From assembly GCF_003002815.1 (NCBI RefSeq), contig NZ_PVTF01000004.1, positions 186,001 through 250,000 on the forward strand: DNA of 64,000 nucleotides, in the 5' to 3' direction. The translations under genes were made by a program, and so were the position numbers. Source of the stretch: Umezawaea tangerina (GTDB lineage Bacteria > Actinomycetota > Actinomycetes > Mycobacteriales > Pseudonocardiaceae). This document shows, in pieces, positions 1 to 7,552 of the stretch. The notes under the pieces are model-generated. The model searched no databases. It was not told the DNA's origin and was given only the letters and a program-made list of their open reading frames with translations. How positions within the stretch are numbered: position 1 is the first letter of the stretch; each line of letters begins with the position of its first letter.

Positions 1-1468
1 TCCGCGACACCCTCGACACCAGTGACACCAGCACGATGCCGAGGATGAACACCCCGGAGATCGCGATGCCGTCCGGTTTCTCCCGCACGTTCTCGGCCAG
101 GGCGTACAGCAGCACCAGCGTCAGCACCGTGAAGCCGACCGTGGCCGGTTTCTGCTTGCGCCGCCACGCCGAGATGGTCACCGCGACCGCCCCGGACACC
201 ATCATCGCCAGGATCCCGGTCGCGTAGGCGCCCGCCTGGGCGTTCACGTCGGCCCCGAACGCCACCGTGATCAGGACGCTGATGAGCGTGTAGACCAGCA
301 CGACCGGCCGCACGGCCCGGCCCCAGTCCGGTGCCATGCCGTAGGACGGCAGGTAGCGCGGCACGATGTTGATCAGGCCCGCCATCGCGGAGGCGCCCGC
401 GAACCACAGGATCAGGATGCTGCTGATGTCGTAGAGCGTGCCGAAGGCGTTGCCCAGCTCGTGGTGCGCCAGGTAGGCCAGGGCGCGGCCGTTGGCCTCG
501 CCGCCCTCCTTGAACGCGTCGGCGGGCACCAGCACCGTCGTGATGAAGCTGGTCGCGAGCAGGTAGACGGACATGATCAGCGCGGCGACGGTGAGCAGCT
601 TGCGGGTGTTGCGGATCCGGTCGGCCAGCTTCGCCTCGGCGTCCTCGCCGTCGGCGGCGACCAGCGGCATCATGCTCACGCCGGTCTCGAACCCGGACAA
701 CCCCAGCACCAGCAACGGGAACGCGAGGATCGCGGGTCCGACCACGTCACCGAGGCCGCCGCCCGCGGTGAGCGCGTCCACCCACCTCGACAGCGCGTCG
801 GGCGAGGAGAGCACGTCCACCAGGCCGACCACGGCGACGACCGTGTTCAGCAGCAGGAACAGCCCCACCAACGGGATCGCGACGCTGACGGCCTCGCTGA
901 AGCCCAGCAGGAACACCCCGCCGAGGATCAGCAGCAGCACCACGGTGACCAGCACCTCGTGCCCGTGCAAGACGCCGGGCACGAGCGGGTTCTCCAGCAT
1001 GTGCACGGTCGCGTCCGCGGACGACAGGGTGATCGTGATGATCCACGACGTGGCCACGAACCCCAGCAGCACCAGCACGAAGATCTTGCCCCGCCAGAAC
1101 GGCAGCAGGGTCTCCAGCATCGCCACCGACCCCTGGCCGTGCGGGCTCTCCTTCGCCACCCTGCGGTACATCGGCAGCATGCCCAGCAGGGTCAGCGCGA
1201 CGATCAGCAGCGTCGCCAACGGCGACAGCGCGCCCGCGGCGAGCGCCGCGATGCCGGGCAGGTAGGACAGCGTGGAGAAGTAGTCGACACCGGTCAGGCA
1301 CATGACCTTCCACCACGCCTGCGGCGTCGCGTGCGACTCCTCGCTCTCCGGTCCCACCGGCTGCACGCGGTTCGCGAGCAGCCAACGCGCCAGCGCGCTC
1401 TTCGGCGGCGTCACCCGCACCGGGGAGTCGACGCTCTCCGGAACGACGAGTTCTGGGGTCGTGCTCAT
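1..1468 (-). CDS. APC-family amino-acid permease (C-terminus cut by window edge)
   Basis: Integral membrane transporter, probably a cation-coupled amino-acid permease of the APC superfamily. The gene starts with ATG at 1468 and runs off the left edge, so at least 489 residues are seen. After a cytoplasmic N-terminal tail of about 50 residues comes a segment reading [20 protein letters not shown], typical of large actinobacterial APC permeases. Alternating hydrophobic helices follow to the edge, including a late one around [14 protein letters not shown]. The reading frame is open throughout. It is followed upstream by trpF on the same strand with a 129-bp gap, so co-transcription is possible but not required. 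The substrate cannot be deduced. Confidence 0.8.
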   Translation of the reverse strand, partial: MSTTPELVVPESVDSPVRVTPPKSALARWLLANRVQPVGPESEESHATPQAWWKVMCLTGVDYFSTLSYLPGIAALAAGALSPLATLLIVALTLLGMLPMYRRVAKESPHGQGSVAMLETLLPFWRGKIFVLVLLGFVATSWIITITLSSADATVHMLENPLVPGVLHGHEVLVTVVLLLILGGVFLLGFSEAVSVAIPLVGLFLLLNTVVAVVGLVDVLSSPDALSRWVDALTAGGGLGDVVGPAILAFPLLVLGLSGFETGVSMMPLVAADGEDAEAKLADRIRNTRKLLTVAALIMSVYLLATSFITTVLVPADAFKEGGEANGRALAYLAHHELGNAFGTLYDISSILILWFAGASAMAGLINIVPRYLPSYGMAPDWGRAVRPVVLVYTLISVLITVAFGADVNAQAGAYATGILAMMVSGAVAVTISAWRRKQKPATVGFTVLTLVLLYALAENVREKPDGIAISGVFILGIVLVSLVSRVSR

Positions 1469-1597
1469 GTCACTCCTGCCGGCGGGCCGTCGGGCAAACG
1501 AGCCAAGGATGCCCGACCACTCCCCGTGCCGCCGATCAACCCTCCCACCTGCCCGTTTTGTCCGCCGCCACCGGTTCGGCGGTGGGCGAACGGCAGG

Positions 1598-2191
1598 TCA
1601 GGCCCCGCGGGCGGCGGCCACGAACCCGTGCATGAGCCCGTGGTCCTTCACGCCGCGACTCGACTCGATGCCGCTGGACACGTCCACGCCCCACGGCCGG
1701 GCCTGGGCGATGGCCTCGGCGACGTTGTGCACGTCCAGACCGCCCGCCAGCAGCCAGTTCCCCTCGATCCTGGTGGAACCGAGCTCCCAGCGGTGGCCGG
1801 AGCCCGCCACCGGGGAGTCGAGCAGCAGGAGGTCCTCGCCGTACGCGCCGACGGTGACGTCGGTGTCCTCGGTCAGCGGGGTCGCGCGGATCAGCTTGAC
1901 CGGGAGGTCGGCCAGCGCGTCGAACGACGACCGCGGGTAGTCGGCGCCGTGCAGCTGCACCGCCTCGACGCCCGCGGCCACCGCCAGCTCACCCGCCTCC
2001 CGCGCCGGGAGCCCGGCGAACACCGCGACGGTGAGGATCCCGGCGGGCACGGCGGCGACGAGCCGCTTGGCGGTGTCGAGGTCGACCTGCCGGGCGCTCC
2101 GGGTGAGCACGAACCCGACCGCGTCGGCACCGGCGGAGACGGCGGCGGCGACATCGGCTTCGGTGCGCAGGCCGCACAGCTTCACGTACAT
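1598..2191 (-). CDS. trpF: Phosphoribosylanthranilate isomerase TrpF
   Basis: Catalyses the Amadori rearrangement of N-(5-phosphoribosyl)anthranilate to CdRP in cytoplasmic tryptophan synthesis. The 197-residue product has the (beta/alpha)8 TrpF pattern: MYVKLCGLR at the N-terminus with the catalytic Cys, AGADAVGFVL after it, VEAVQLHG in the middle, LLLDSPVAGSG carrying the catalytic Asp, LLAGGLDVHNV, and a C-terminal GVDVSSGIESSRGVKD phosphate-binding loop. Start is ATG 2191. Many actinobacteria lack a separate trpF and use the bifunctional PriA for this step, so a stand-alone copy away from other trp genes is notable. It could duplicate the PriA activity or serve a dedicated tryptophan supply. 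Family assignment is firm; physiological role is inferred. Confidence 0.93.
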   Translation of the reverse strand: MYVKLCGLRTEADVAAAVSAGADAVGFVLTRSARQVDLDTAKRLVAAVPAGILTVAVFAGLPAREAGELAVAAGVEAVQLHGADYPRSSFDALADLPVKLIRATPLTEDTDVTVGAYGEDLLLLDSPVAGSGHRWELGSTRIEGNWLLAGGLDVHNVAEAIAQARPWGVDVSSGIESSRGVKDHGLMHGFVAAARGA

Positions 2192-2723
2192 GCCAGGACC
2201 GTACGACACGGTGAGCACGGTCGTCACCGCACGTCTTGGCGCGCAACGGAAGCGCCGACCGCGGCGGACGACGCCCGTGGCCCGGTCGGACCACGCCGGG
2301 GCCGTGACCGCTCCACCGAACAGGCGGCCCTCCGCCGTGCCCGACGCCGCGCCGCACGCCGCCGCGGCCGGGGTCCCCGGCCATCCACCCGTGCCACCGG
2401 GGCCGGTCGCCCCCAGGTCGCCGTCGTCGGGTGGTCGCGCCGCTGTTCCCCCTGGTCGGCGGCCTCGTCGAAGGGCCCGACTTCGACCGGTCAACCGACC
2501 CCGGCGCCCTCACGTCGTCCACGGGCGCCGCGGGCGTCCTGGTCGCCCTGGGCACCGGACCGTGGCGCCGGTCGCCGTCCAGGACGGCCGCACGGTCGTC
2601 CGGCCGGTGATCCGACGTGGTGGCGGCCCCGGACCACCCGCGGCTACCGCCGCACCGCCTACGGCATGACGAAGGTCCGTGACGGCCCTCCGAACGGGGA
2701 CTCCACGGACCTCCGACCGGGCC
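2192..2723. other. Gap without a convincing gene; possible decayed coding remnant
   Basis: No intact gene is recognised in these 530 bases. On the plus strand two short protein-like stretches lie in different frames. One is around 2440-2560 (it contains VVAPLFPLVGGLVEGPDF). The other, in another frame, ends with a stop at 2667-2669 (it contains APVAVQDGRTVVRPVIRR). Together they could be a frameshifted relic. They are equally compatible with chance open frames in very GC-rich DNA. Confidence 0.25.
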
Positions 2724-3140
2724 CTAGCGCTCCAGCACGATGACCGGGATGAGCCGGTCGGTCTTCTTCTCGTAGTCGGCGAAGCCCGGCATGACCGCCA
2801 CCATGTCCGCGTACAGGCGGTCGCGCTCCGCGCGGTCGGTGACCTCGCTGGCCGTGGCCTCGAACTTGTCCGTGCCGAACTCCACCGTGACGCGCGGGTG
2901 TGCCAGGACGTTGTAGTACCAGTCGGGGTTGCGGTCCGCCCCGCCGTAGGACGCGATGATCACGAAGCGGTCGCCGTCGCGGCTCGTCGCGAGCGGGGTG
3001 GTGCGCTCCCTGCCGCTCTTGGCCCCGGTCATCGTGAGCAGCACGAGCTCCTTGCCCTCGAAGGGGCCGCCGACCTTGCCGCCGTTCGCGCGGAACTCGT
3101 CGACGATCTTCTCGTTCCAGCCGCGGGTGTCCTCCGCCAT
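2724..3140 (-). CDS. F420H2-dependent nitroreductase / quinone reductase family protein
   Basis: A 138-residue protein of the deazaflavin (F420)-dependent Ddn-like family (split beta-barrel), which reduces quinones or nitro compounds with F420H2 in actinobacteria. Visible hallmarks are the N-terminal WNEKIVDEFRANGG, the central strand block LVLLTMTGAKSGRERTTPL, a GDRFVIIASYGGADRNPDWY segment that forms the cofactor pocket, and VLAHPRVTVEFG. The length matches the family. ATG 3140 was chosen because a GAAGGGA-like ribosome-binding sequence precedes it at a slightly long spacing and the family N-terminus begins there. The physiological substrate is unknown; a role in redox protection is a family-level guess. 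Confidence 0.88.
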   Translation of the reverse strand: MAEDTRGWNEKIVDEFRANGGKVGGPFEGKELVLLTMTGAKSGRERTTPLATSRDGDRFVIIASYGGADRNPDWYYNVLAHPRVTVEFGTDKFEATASEVTDRAERDRLYADMVAVMPGFADYEKKTDRLIPVIVLER

Positions 3141-3975
3141 CGGTGTCCGATTCCCTTCACCGGGCGCGCTCGCACACACCACACCTATGTAGAAACCCAA
3201 AGCTACGACCGGCACTTCCGCGGTGTCAACGACACCGGAGTGTGACCCCCGGACGACTGGTGACGTGCACCGGTGACAACTTGGCGCGAAATGACACGCT
3301 CACCGCAAAGACGTGAATTCCACCGCGGCTCGACAGGAGACCTTCCGGCGCGCCCGGTCGTGCCACCGCCATCGGAACCAGACCACCCCCTCCGGAACAC
3401 CCCGAACGAACACCCGCCGTTCCCCTCGTCGGAACACCGAATCACCGCGGCGGGCATAACACCCACTCCCGCCGCGCGCCGAACCGCCGTCCGGCGACCG
3501 GGCACGCGTTATGCGCCGGAATCCCCTCCGGAGATCCACCTCATCGACATCCACCCGACCCGGCATAACCACCGAACGCGCGCACGCGGCAGATCCACAC
3601 CACCCGGTTCGGATCCCCTCCGTTTTGCCGTACCAATCCAATCCACGACCACCCACCGCGACCGCACCGCCCGGATCGGGTCGCACCGGAAATCAAGCCG
3701 CTCACCCCCGCGCGGACCCCCGTCCGCCAACCCGCAGTCCGGCTTGCAGTTCTCAACGCAGATCCACCCCGAACACCCCCGTGACCGCCCCGCGGCCCGG
3801 TATAGGCGGTTTCGATGCTTTGCGCGCACATCCGGCCGAACACGATCCACCCGGCACCCGGCTTATGGTGCGCATGGTGCAACGGATGCTGGTGTTGTCA
3901 CCGTCCGCACCCGCCCGCCAATGCCACCGCCCCCCGCCGAGATCGACTTCTCCGATCGCGCGGACGAGTTCGGGC
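3141..3975. other. Long intergenic region, no gene recognised
   Basis: Roughly 830 bases between the nitroreductase start and the tRNA terminator. The plus strand is markedly C-rich and the minus strand G-rich, and no frame shows family-like protein sequence or steady third-position GC bias. It must contain the promoter of the nitroreductase near 3150-3250. I see nothing else that I can name. Confidence 0.5.
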
Positions 3976-4012
3976 AAACAAAAAGGATGCACACCGCGTG
4001 CGGTGTGCATCC
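3976..4012 (-). terminator. Rho-independent terminator of tRNA-Leu
   Basis: Perfect 12-bp stem with a 4-base loop (GGATGCACACCG / CGGTGTGCATCC, 3985-4012), followed in the minus-strand direction by a T-rich tract TTTTTGTTT. It sits 7 bases past the 3' end of the tRNA, as expected for its terminator. Confidence 0.88.
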
Positions 4013-4018
4013 TGTGCG

Positions 4019-4092
4019 TGCCCCCGGTCAGAGTCGAACTGACACTGGACGGATTTTGAGTCCGCTGCCTCTGCCGGTTGGGCTACGGGGGC
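4019..4092 (-). tRNA. tRNA-Leu(CAA) with short variable arm
   Basis: A 74-nt cloverleaf can be drawn by eye. The acceptor stem GCCCCCG/CGGGGGC is perfect, followed by a D-arm with AACCGGCAGA loop, anticodon stem GCGGA/TCCGT with loop CTCAAAA (anticodon CAA), a 5-nt variable region CCAGT, T-stem GTCAG/CTGAC with loop TTCGACT, and discriminator A. CCA is not encoded. Anticodon CAA reads UUG (Leu) and A73 fits leucine identity. Bacterial leucine tRNAs normally carry a long type II variable arm, which is absent here. A strong terminator follows directly. Confidence 0.9.
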
Positions 4093-4178
4093 CGGCCGGG
4101 GCCAACTGTACTGGATCAGGTGGATCCGGTCGGGCAAGGGGTGCGCGGGTTCCGGGCGGGTCCGGGCGGGTGGTGGGG

Positions 4179-4460
4179 TCAGGAGCGGACGAGGCGGCTG
4201 ATCGCCTCGCTCGCCTCGCGGATCTTCTCGTCGGCGACCGGGCCGCCTTCCGCGGCCGCCTGGGCCACGCAGTGCTTGAGGTGCTCGTCCAGCAGGCCGA
4301 GGGACACCGCCTGGAGCGCCTTGGTGGCGGCGGAGATCTGGGTGAGCACGTCGATGCAGTACTCGTCGTTGTCGACCATGCGCTGGAGTCCGCGGACCTG
4401 GCCTTCGACGCGGCGCAGGCGCTTGAGGTAGGCGTCCTTGTTCGAGGTGTACCCGTGCAT
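4179..4460 (-). CDS. csoR: CsoR-family metal-sensing transcriptional repressor
   Basis: A 93-residue all-helical DUF156 protein. In this family the apo-repressor blocks its operator and releases it on Cu(I) binding. The Cu(I) ligand set is present: Cys in NDEYCIDVL (residue 35 from ATG 4460), His and Cys in DEHLKHC (residues 60 and 64). This Cys-His-Cys pattern is that of true CsoR rather than of the nickel (RcnR) or sulfide (CstR) sensors. A GTG one codon upstream is an alternative start. A G-tract palindrome-like sequence lies just upstream. No copper ATPase or chaperone is adjacent, so the target genes lie elsewhere or the gene is only autoregulated. Confidence 0.9.
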   Translation of the reverse strand: MHGYTSNKDAYLKRLRRVEGQVRGLQRMVDNDEYCIDVLTQISAATKALQAVSLGLLDEHLKHCVAQAAAEGGPVADEKIREASEAISRLVRS

Positions 4461-4475
4461 CACTCCCGGCCTTCC

Positions 4476-4493
4476 CTACCCTGGGTGGGTATG
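4476..4493. promoter_or_regulatory. Candidate CsoR operator
   Basis: The sequence CTACCCTGGGTGGGTATG lies 16 bases upstream of the csoR start. It resembles the G/C-tract pseudo-palindromes flanked by TA that CsoR repressors bind. Autoregulation is the simplest reading. This is a motif match by eye only. Confidence 0.5.
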
Positions 4494-4732
4494 CCGCTCC
4501 AGGATAGGCGGTCGGCGGGCGCCGCGAAGGGGCGATTGTGCCGGTAACGCCGCCGTGCCAAGGCGGACATTTAAACGCCGGGTCGCAAAATGACCCGACC
4601 GGGGGGCTTCTGTCACATTTTCCCTCTCAAAGGTTAGCCGATATTCAAGTTGTGCACTATGGTGACCCCGAAGCGTGTGGCGAAGTTACAGTCGACGGCA
4701 GCACGCGCTATGCGAGCACATACGGAGGAACA

Positions 4733-5074
4733 GTGGCACAGCAGACCGTCGTCCAACTCATCGACGACCTCGACGGCGGCGAAGCCGACGAGACCGTAAC
4801 CTTCGCGCTGGACGGTGTGGAGTACTCCATCGACCTGTCCAAGGAGAATGCGGACAAGCTGCGCGACTCGCTGGGTGACTTCGTCGCCAAGGCGCGTCGT
4901 GCGGGCGGCCGCAAGCAGCGCAAGGGCACTGGCAAGAGCACCGTCAAGGCCGGTGACAAGGCCCAGGCTCAGGCCATTCGCGACTGGGCGCGCGCGCAGG
5001 GGCACCAGATCTCCGACCGTGGCCGCATTCCGCAGGGCCTGGTCGTGCAGTTCCAGGAAGCCCACGCTTCCTGA
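4733..5074 (+). CDS. lsr2: Lsr2-family nucleoid-associated protein
   Basis: A 113-residue H-NS-like xenogeneic silencer that bridges AT-rich DNA and dampens horizontally acquired and specialised-metabolite genes in actinobacteria. The N-terminal dimerisation region reads VVQLIDDLDGGEADETVTFA followed by DGVEYSIDLSKENADKLR. A basic linker rich in Lys/Arg/Gly follows. The C-terminal DNA-binding domain reads IRDWARAQGHQISDRGRIPQ, with the RGR hook that enters the minor groove. The start is GTG 4733, chosen for the GGAGG ribosome-binding site 5 bases before it and the conserved MAQQTVVQL N-terminus. A GC hairpin terminator follows. Identification is secure. Confidence 0.96.
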   Translation: MAQQTVVQLIDDLDGGEADETVTFALDGVEYSIDLSKENADKLRDSLGDFVAKARRAGGRKQRKGTGKSTVKAGDKAQAQAIRDWARAQGHQISDRGRIPQGLVVQFQEAHAS

Positions 5075-5081
5075 CGTCGTC

Positions 5082-5128
5082 GTTTCGCCGCGTTGGCCTT
5101 GCCTACTGGCAGGTCAACGCGGGGAAAC
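5082..5128 (+). terminator. Stem-loop downstream of lsr2
   Basis: GTTTC and CCGCGTTG pair with CAACGCGG and GAAAC around an inner CCTTGCC/GGCAGG stem with one bulge. It lies between the lsr2 stop and the convergent pabAB stop, so it probably acts as the lsr2 terminator. Confidence 0.6.
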
Positions 5129-5177
5129 GGGTGGTTAACCACATCGTGGGACATTCCGCCGTCCGCTGATCACCGGT

Positions 5178-7196
5178 CTAGCGGCCGGGAAACGGCGTGT
5201 CCAGCAGACGGAGCATCGCGGTCGCCTTCACGGCCGTCTCCTCGAATTCCGCCGCCGGGTCGGAGAGCGCGATGACGGCTCCGCCGACGCCGAAACTCAC
5301 CTTGTCGTCGTGGACCACCAGTGTCCTGATGACGATGCTGAAGTCCGCTGAACCGGACAGCGAGAAGTAACCGAGGGCACCCGAGTAGACACCTCTGGGT
5401 CCCCCTTCCAGCCCATCGAGGATCTGCATTGTGCGGATCTTCGGCGCACCGGTCATCGAACCGCCGGGGAACGCGTCCCGGACGCACCGGACGGCCGAAG
5501 CACCGGTCCGCAGCCTCGCCCGCACGCCGCTGACGAGCTGGTGCACGGTCGCGTAGGTCTCGACGTCGAACAGGCGCGGCACCTCGACCGAGCCGACCTC
5601 CGCGTTGCGCCCGAGGTCGTTGCGGACCAGGTCCACGATCATCAGGTTCTCCGCGCGGTCCTTCTCGCTGGTCGCGAGGTCGTGCCGCAGCGCGTCGTCC
5701 TCCTCCGGCGTCCTCCCCCGCGGCCGCGTGCCCTTGATCGGCTCCGACTCCACGACGCCCGCGCGGTCGACCCGCAGGAACCGCTCCGGCGACGTGCTGA
5801 GCACCGAGAGACCGCCGAACCGCAGGAACGCGGCGAACGGGGCCGGGCTCTCCCGCCGCAGGAACCGGTAGGCCGCCCACGGGTCCACCTCGCCGCGCCG
5901 GGTCACCTGGTTGGTCAGGCACACCTCGTAGGTCTCCCCCGCGGTGATCGCCTCCAGGCAGGCGTCGACGAGCTTCAGGTAGTGCGGTCTGGCGTGCCGG
6001 AGGCGCACCTCCCCCGACGCGGTCCCCGGAACCGGCCCCGGCAACGGCCGCACCTCCCGCAGCACCGCCTCGACCCGGTCGAACCACCCGTCGTCGGTCA
6101 GCGCCAGCAGATGCGCGCGCCGGGTGAGGTGGTCGAACACGACGGCCCGGTCGGCGAACACCATCTCCGCGTCCGGCGTCTCCGACCGGTGGGCCGCGTC
6201 GCCGCCGCACTCGGCCTTCAGCTCGTACCCGAGGTAGCCCACCCAGCCCAGCGCGAACTCGAACGGCAGGTCGGGCGGCCGGACCGCGTGCTCGGCGAGG
6301 TCGCGTTCCAGCCAGTCCAGGAACGGCCCGTCGTGCGTCGACTCGCCGTCCGCACCCCTCACGGTCACCCGTGCGGTCCACACGTCGTAGGAGGCCACCC
6401 GCGCCAGCGGACCGCTCACGTCCCCCATCACCGAGAACCGCCCCCGCCCACCGGTCAGGCTGCTGTCCAGCCAGAACGCGTCCGGCGACCCGCCGTGCAG
6501 CCGGGCGAACACCGCCTCGGGGTCCGGGTGCACGTCCAGCGACCGCACCAGCACCTCCCGCTCCGGCACCGGCGGCGCGGGCCGCACCACCGACACGGGC
6601 GGCTCGGGGACGACCGGGTGGTGTTCCTCGGTGAGACGGCGGAAGTTCGCCAACAGCCGGTGCCCGTGCTCGGTGCGGATCGACTCGGGGTGGAACTGCA
6701 CGCCCCACGCGGGCCGGGTCCGGTGCCGCACGGCCATCAGCACGCCGTCGTCCGCCCAGCCGATCGCCTCGAGCTCCGGCGGCAGGTCGGTGACCGCGAG
6801 CGAGTGGTAGCGCACCACCGAGAACGGCGACGGCAGCCCGTCCAGCACGTCCACGCCGGTGTGCCGGACGAGGTCGACCCGACCGTGCCGCGGTTGTGGG
6901 GCGGGCCCGACCGCGGCGCCGTGCTCCAGGCACAGCCCCTGGTGCCCGAGGCACACGCCGAGCAGCGGGATGGGGCTCTCCCGGACCACGTCGGCGCAGA
7001 TCCCGAAATCGGACCTGGTGCGCGGGTTCCCCGGCCCCGGCGAGATCACCACGTTGTCGAAGCCGCCGAGATCGGCGAGTCGGAAGCGCGGGTCGTCGTT
7101 GGTGATGACGACCGGGTCCCGCCCGTTCACCTGTGCGAGGTGGTGGAACAGGTTGAAGGTGAACGAGTCGTGGTTGTCGATCAGCAGCGTGCGCAT
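5178..7196 (-). CDS. pabAB: Fused aminodeoxychorismate synthase PabAB
   Basis: A 672-residue fusion that makes 4-amino-4-deoxychorismate from chorismate and glutamine. Residues 1-190 are a class I glutamine amidotransferase (LLIDNHDSFTFNL at the start, nucleophile Cys82 in LGVCLGHQ, and GVQFHPESI with the catalytic His/Glu). Residues of roughly 240-670 are the chorismate-binding PabB domain, with EPIKGTRPRG carrying the PabB-type Lys, NLMIVDLVRNDLGR and PGGSMTGAPKIRTMQILD. Starts at ATG 7196. Fused pabAB genes in actinomycetes often belong to specialised pathways that use p-aminobenzoate or p-aminophenylalanine, but this one could equally serve folate. It sits next to an aromatic lyase operon but is separated from it by a convergent small gene. 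No ADC lyase (pabC) or PapB/PapC is in the window. Confidence 0.95.
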   Translation of the reverse strand: MRTLLIDNHDSFTFNLFHHLAQVNGRDPVVITNDDPRFRLADLGGFDNVVISPGPGNPRTRSDFGICADVVRESPIPLLGVCLGHQGLCLEHGAAVGPAPQPRHGRVDLVRHTGVDVLDGLPSPFSVVRYHSLAVTDLPPELEAIGWADDGVLMAVRHRTRPAWGVQFHPESIRTEHGHRLLANFRRLTEEHHPVVPEPPVSVVRPAPPVPEREVLVRSLDVHPDPEAVFARLHGGSPDAFWLDSSLTGGRGRFSVMGDVSGPLARVASYDVWTARVTVRGADGESTHDGPFLDWLERDLAEHAVRPPDLPFEFALGWVGYLGYELKAECGGDAAHRSETPDAEMVFADRAVVFDHLTRRAHLLALTDDGWFDRVEAVLREVRPLPGPVPGTASGEVRLRHARPHYLKLVDACLEAITAGETYEVCLTNQVTRRGEVDPWAAYRFLRRESPAPFAAFLRFGGLSVLSTSPERFLRVDRAGVVESEPIKGTRPRGRTPEEDDALRHDLATSEKDRAENLMIVDLVRNDLGRNAEVGSVEVPRLFDVETYATVHQLVSGVRARLRTGASAVRCVRDAFPGGSMTGAPKIRTMQILDGLEGGPRGVYSGALGYFSLSGSADFSIVIRTLVVHDDKVSFGVGGAVIALSDPAAEFEETAVKATAMLRLLDTPFPGR

Positions 7197-7288
7197 GACG
7201 TACGGCACGGTACCTGCTGAAACACCCGGAAGGAGTACCCCGACCACGGGCCGGTGGCGCAGCTCTCAACAGGTACGGTGGTGCCCTG

Positions 7289-7552
7289 ATGAGCGAGGAC
7301 GACGAGCAGGACGACGACTACTCCGAGGACGACGACGAGGGCTTCGACGAGGATTTCGAAGAAGACCCGTCCGACCTGTTCGAGGTGACCCGCGAGGTGC
7401 GCACGGTGTGCCAGCTGTGCGGTGGCGCGGGGTTCGTGGCGAACCCGGTGCTGGCTGTGATCAGCGGGACGCCCCGCACCGTCGACAACGGCCGGTCGTG
7501 CCCGCACTGCGAGGGCAACCGGACGTTCACCGGGCTGATCCCGCCGCTGTGA
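7289..7552 (+). CDS. Small acidic protein with two CxxC zinc-ribbon motifs
   Basis: An 87-residue protein. The first 35 residues are nearly all Asp/Glu (EDDEQDDDYSEDDDEGFDED). The C-terminal half has two CxxC knuckles, CQLCGGAGF and CPHCEGN, spaced about 30 residues apart, as in DnaJ-type zinc ribbons. It ends TFTGLIPPL. ATG 7289 is the start. Its last 26 bases overlap the 3' end of the convergent ligase gene, so the two transcripts are antisense at their ends. A small metal-binding adaptor or a nucleic-acid mimic is conceivable, but no function can be assigned. Confidence 0.75.
   Translation: MSEDDEQDDDYSEDDDEGFDEDFEEDPSDLFEVTREVRTVCQLCGGAGFVANPVLAVISGTPRTVDNGRSCPHCEGNRTFTGLIPPL

Noticed and set aside
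461-2743. Long plus-strand frame of 760 codons across the permease, trpF and gap
   Set aside because: It is antisense to two clear gene families, rich in Arg, His, Gln and Gly without domain structure, and is a product of third-position GC bias.
3273-4547. 424-codon plus-strand frame across the long intergenic region, tRNA and csoR
   Set aside because: It runs through a tRNA and terminator and antisense to csoR, with Pro/Arg/Thr-rich low-complexity sequence and no ribosome-binding site.
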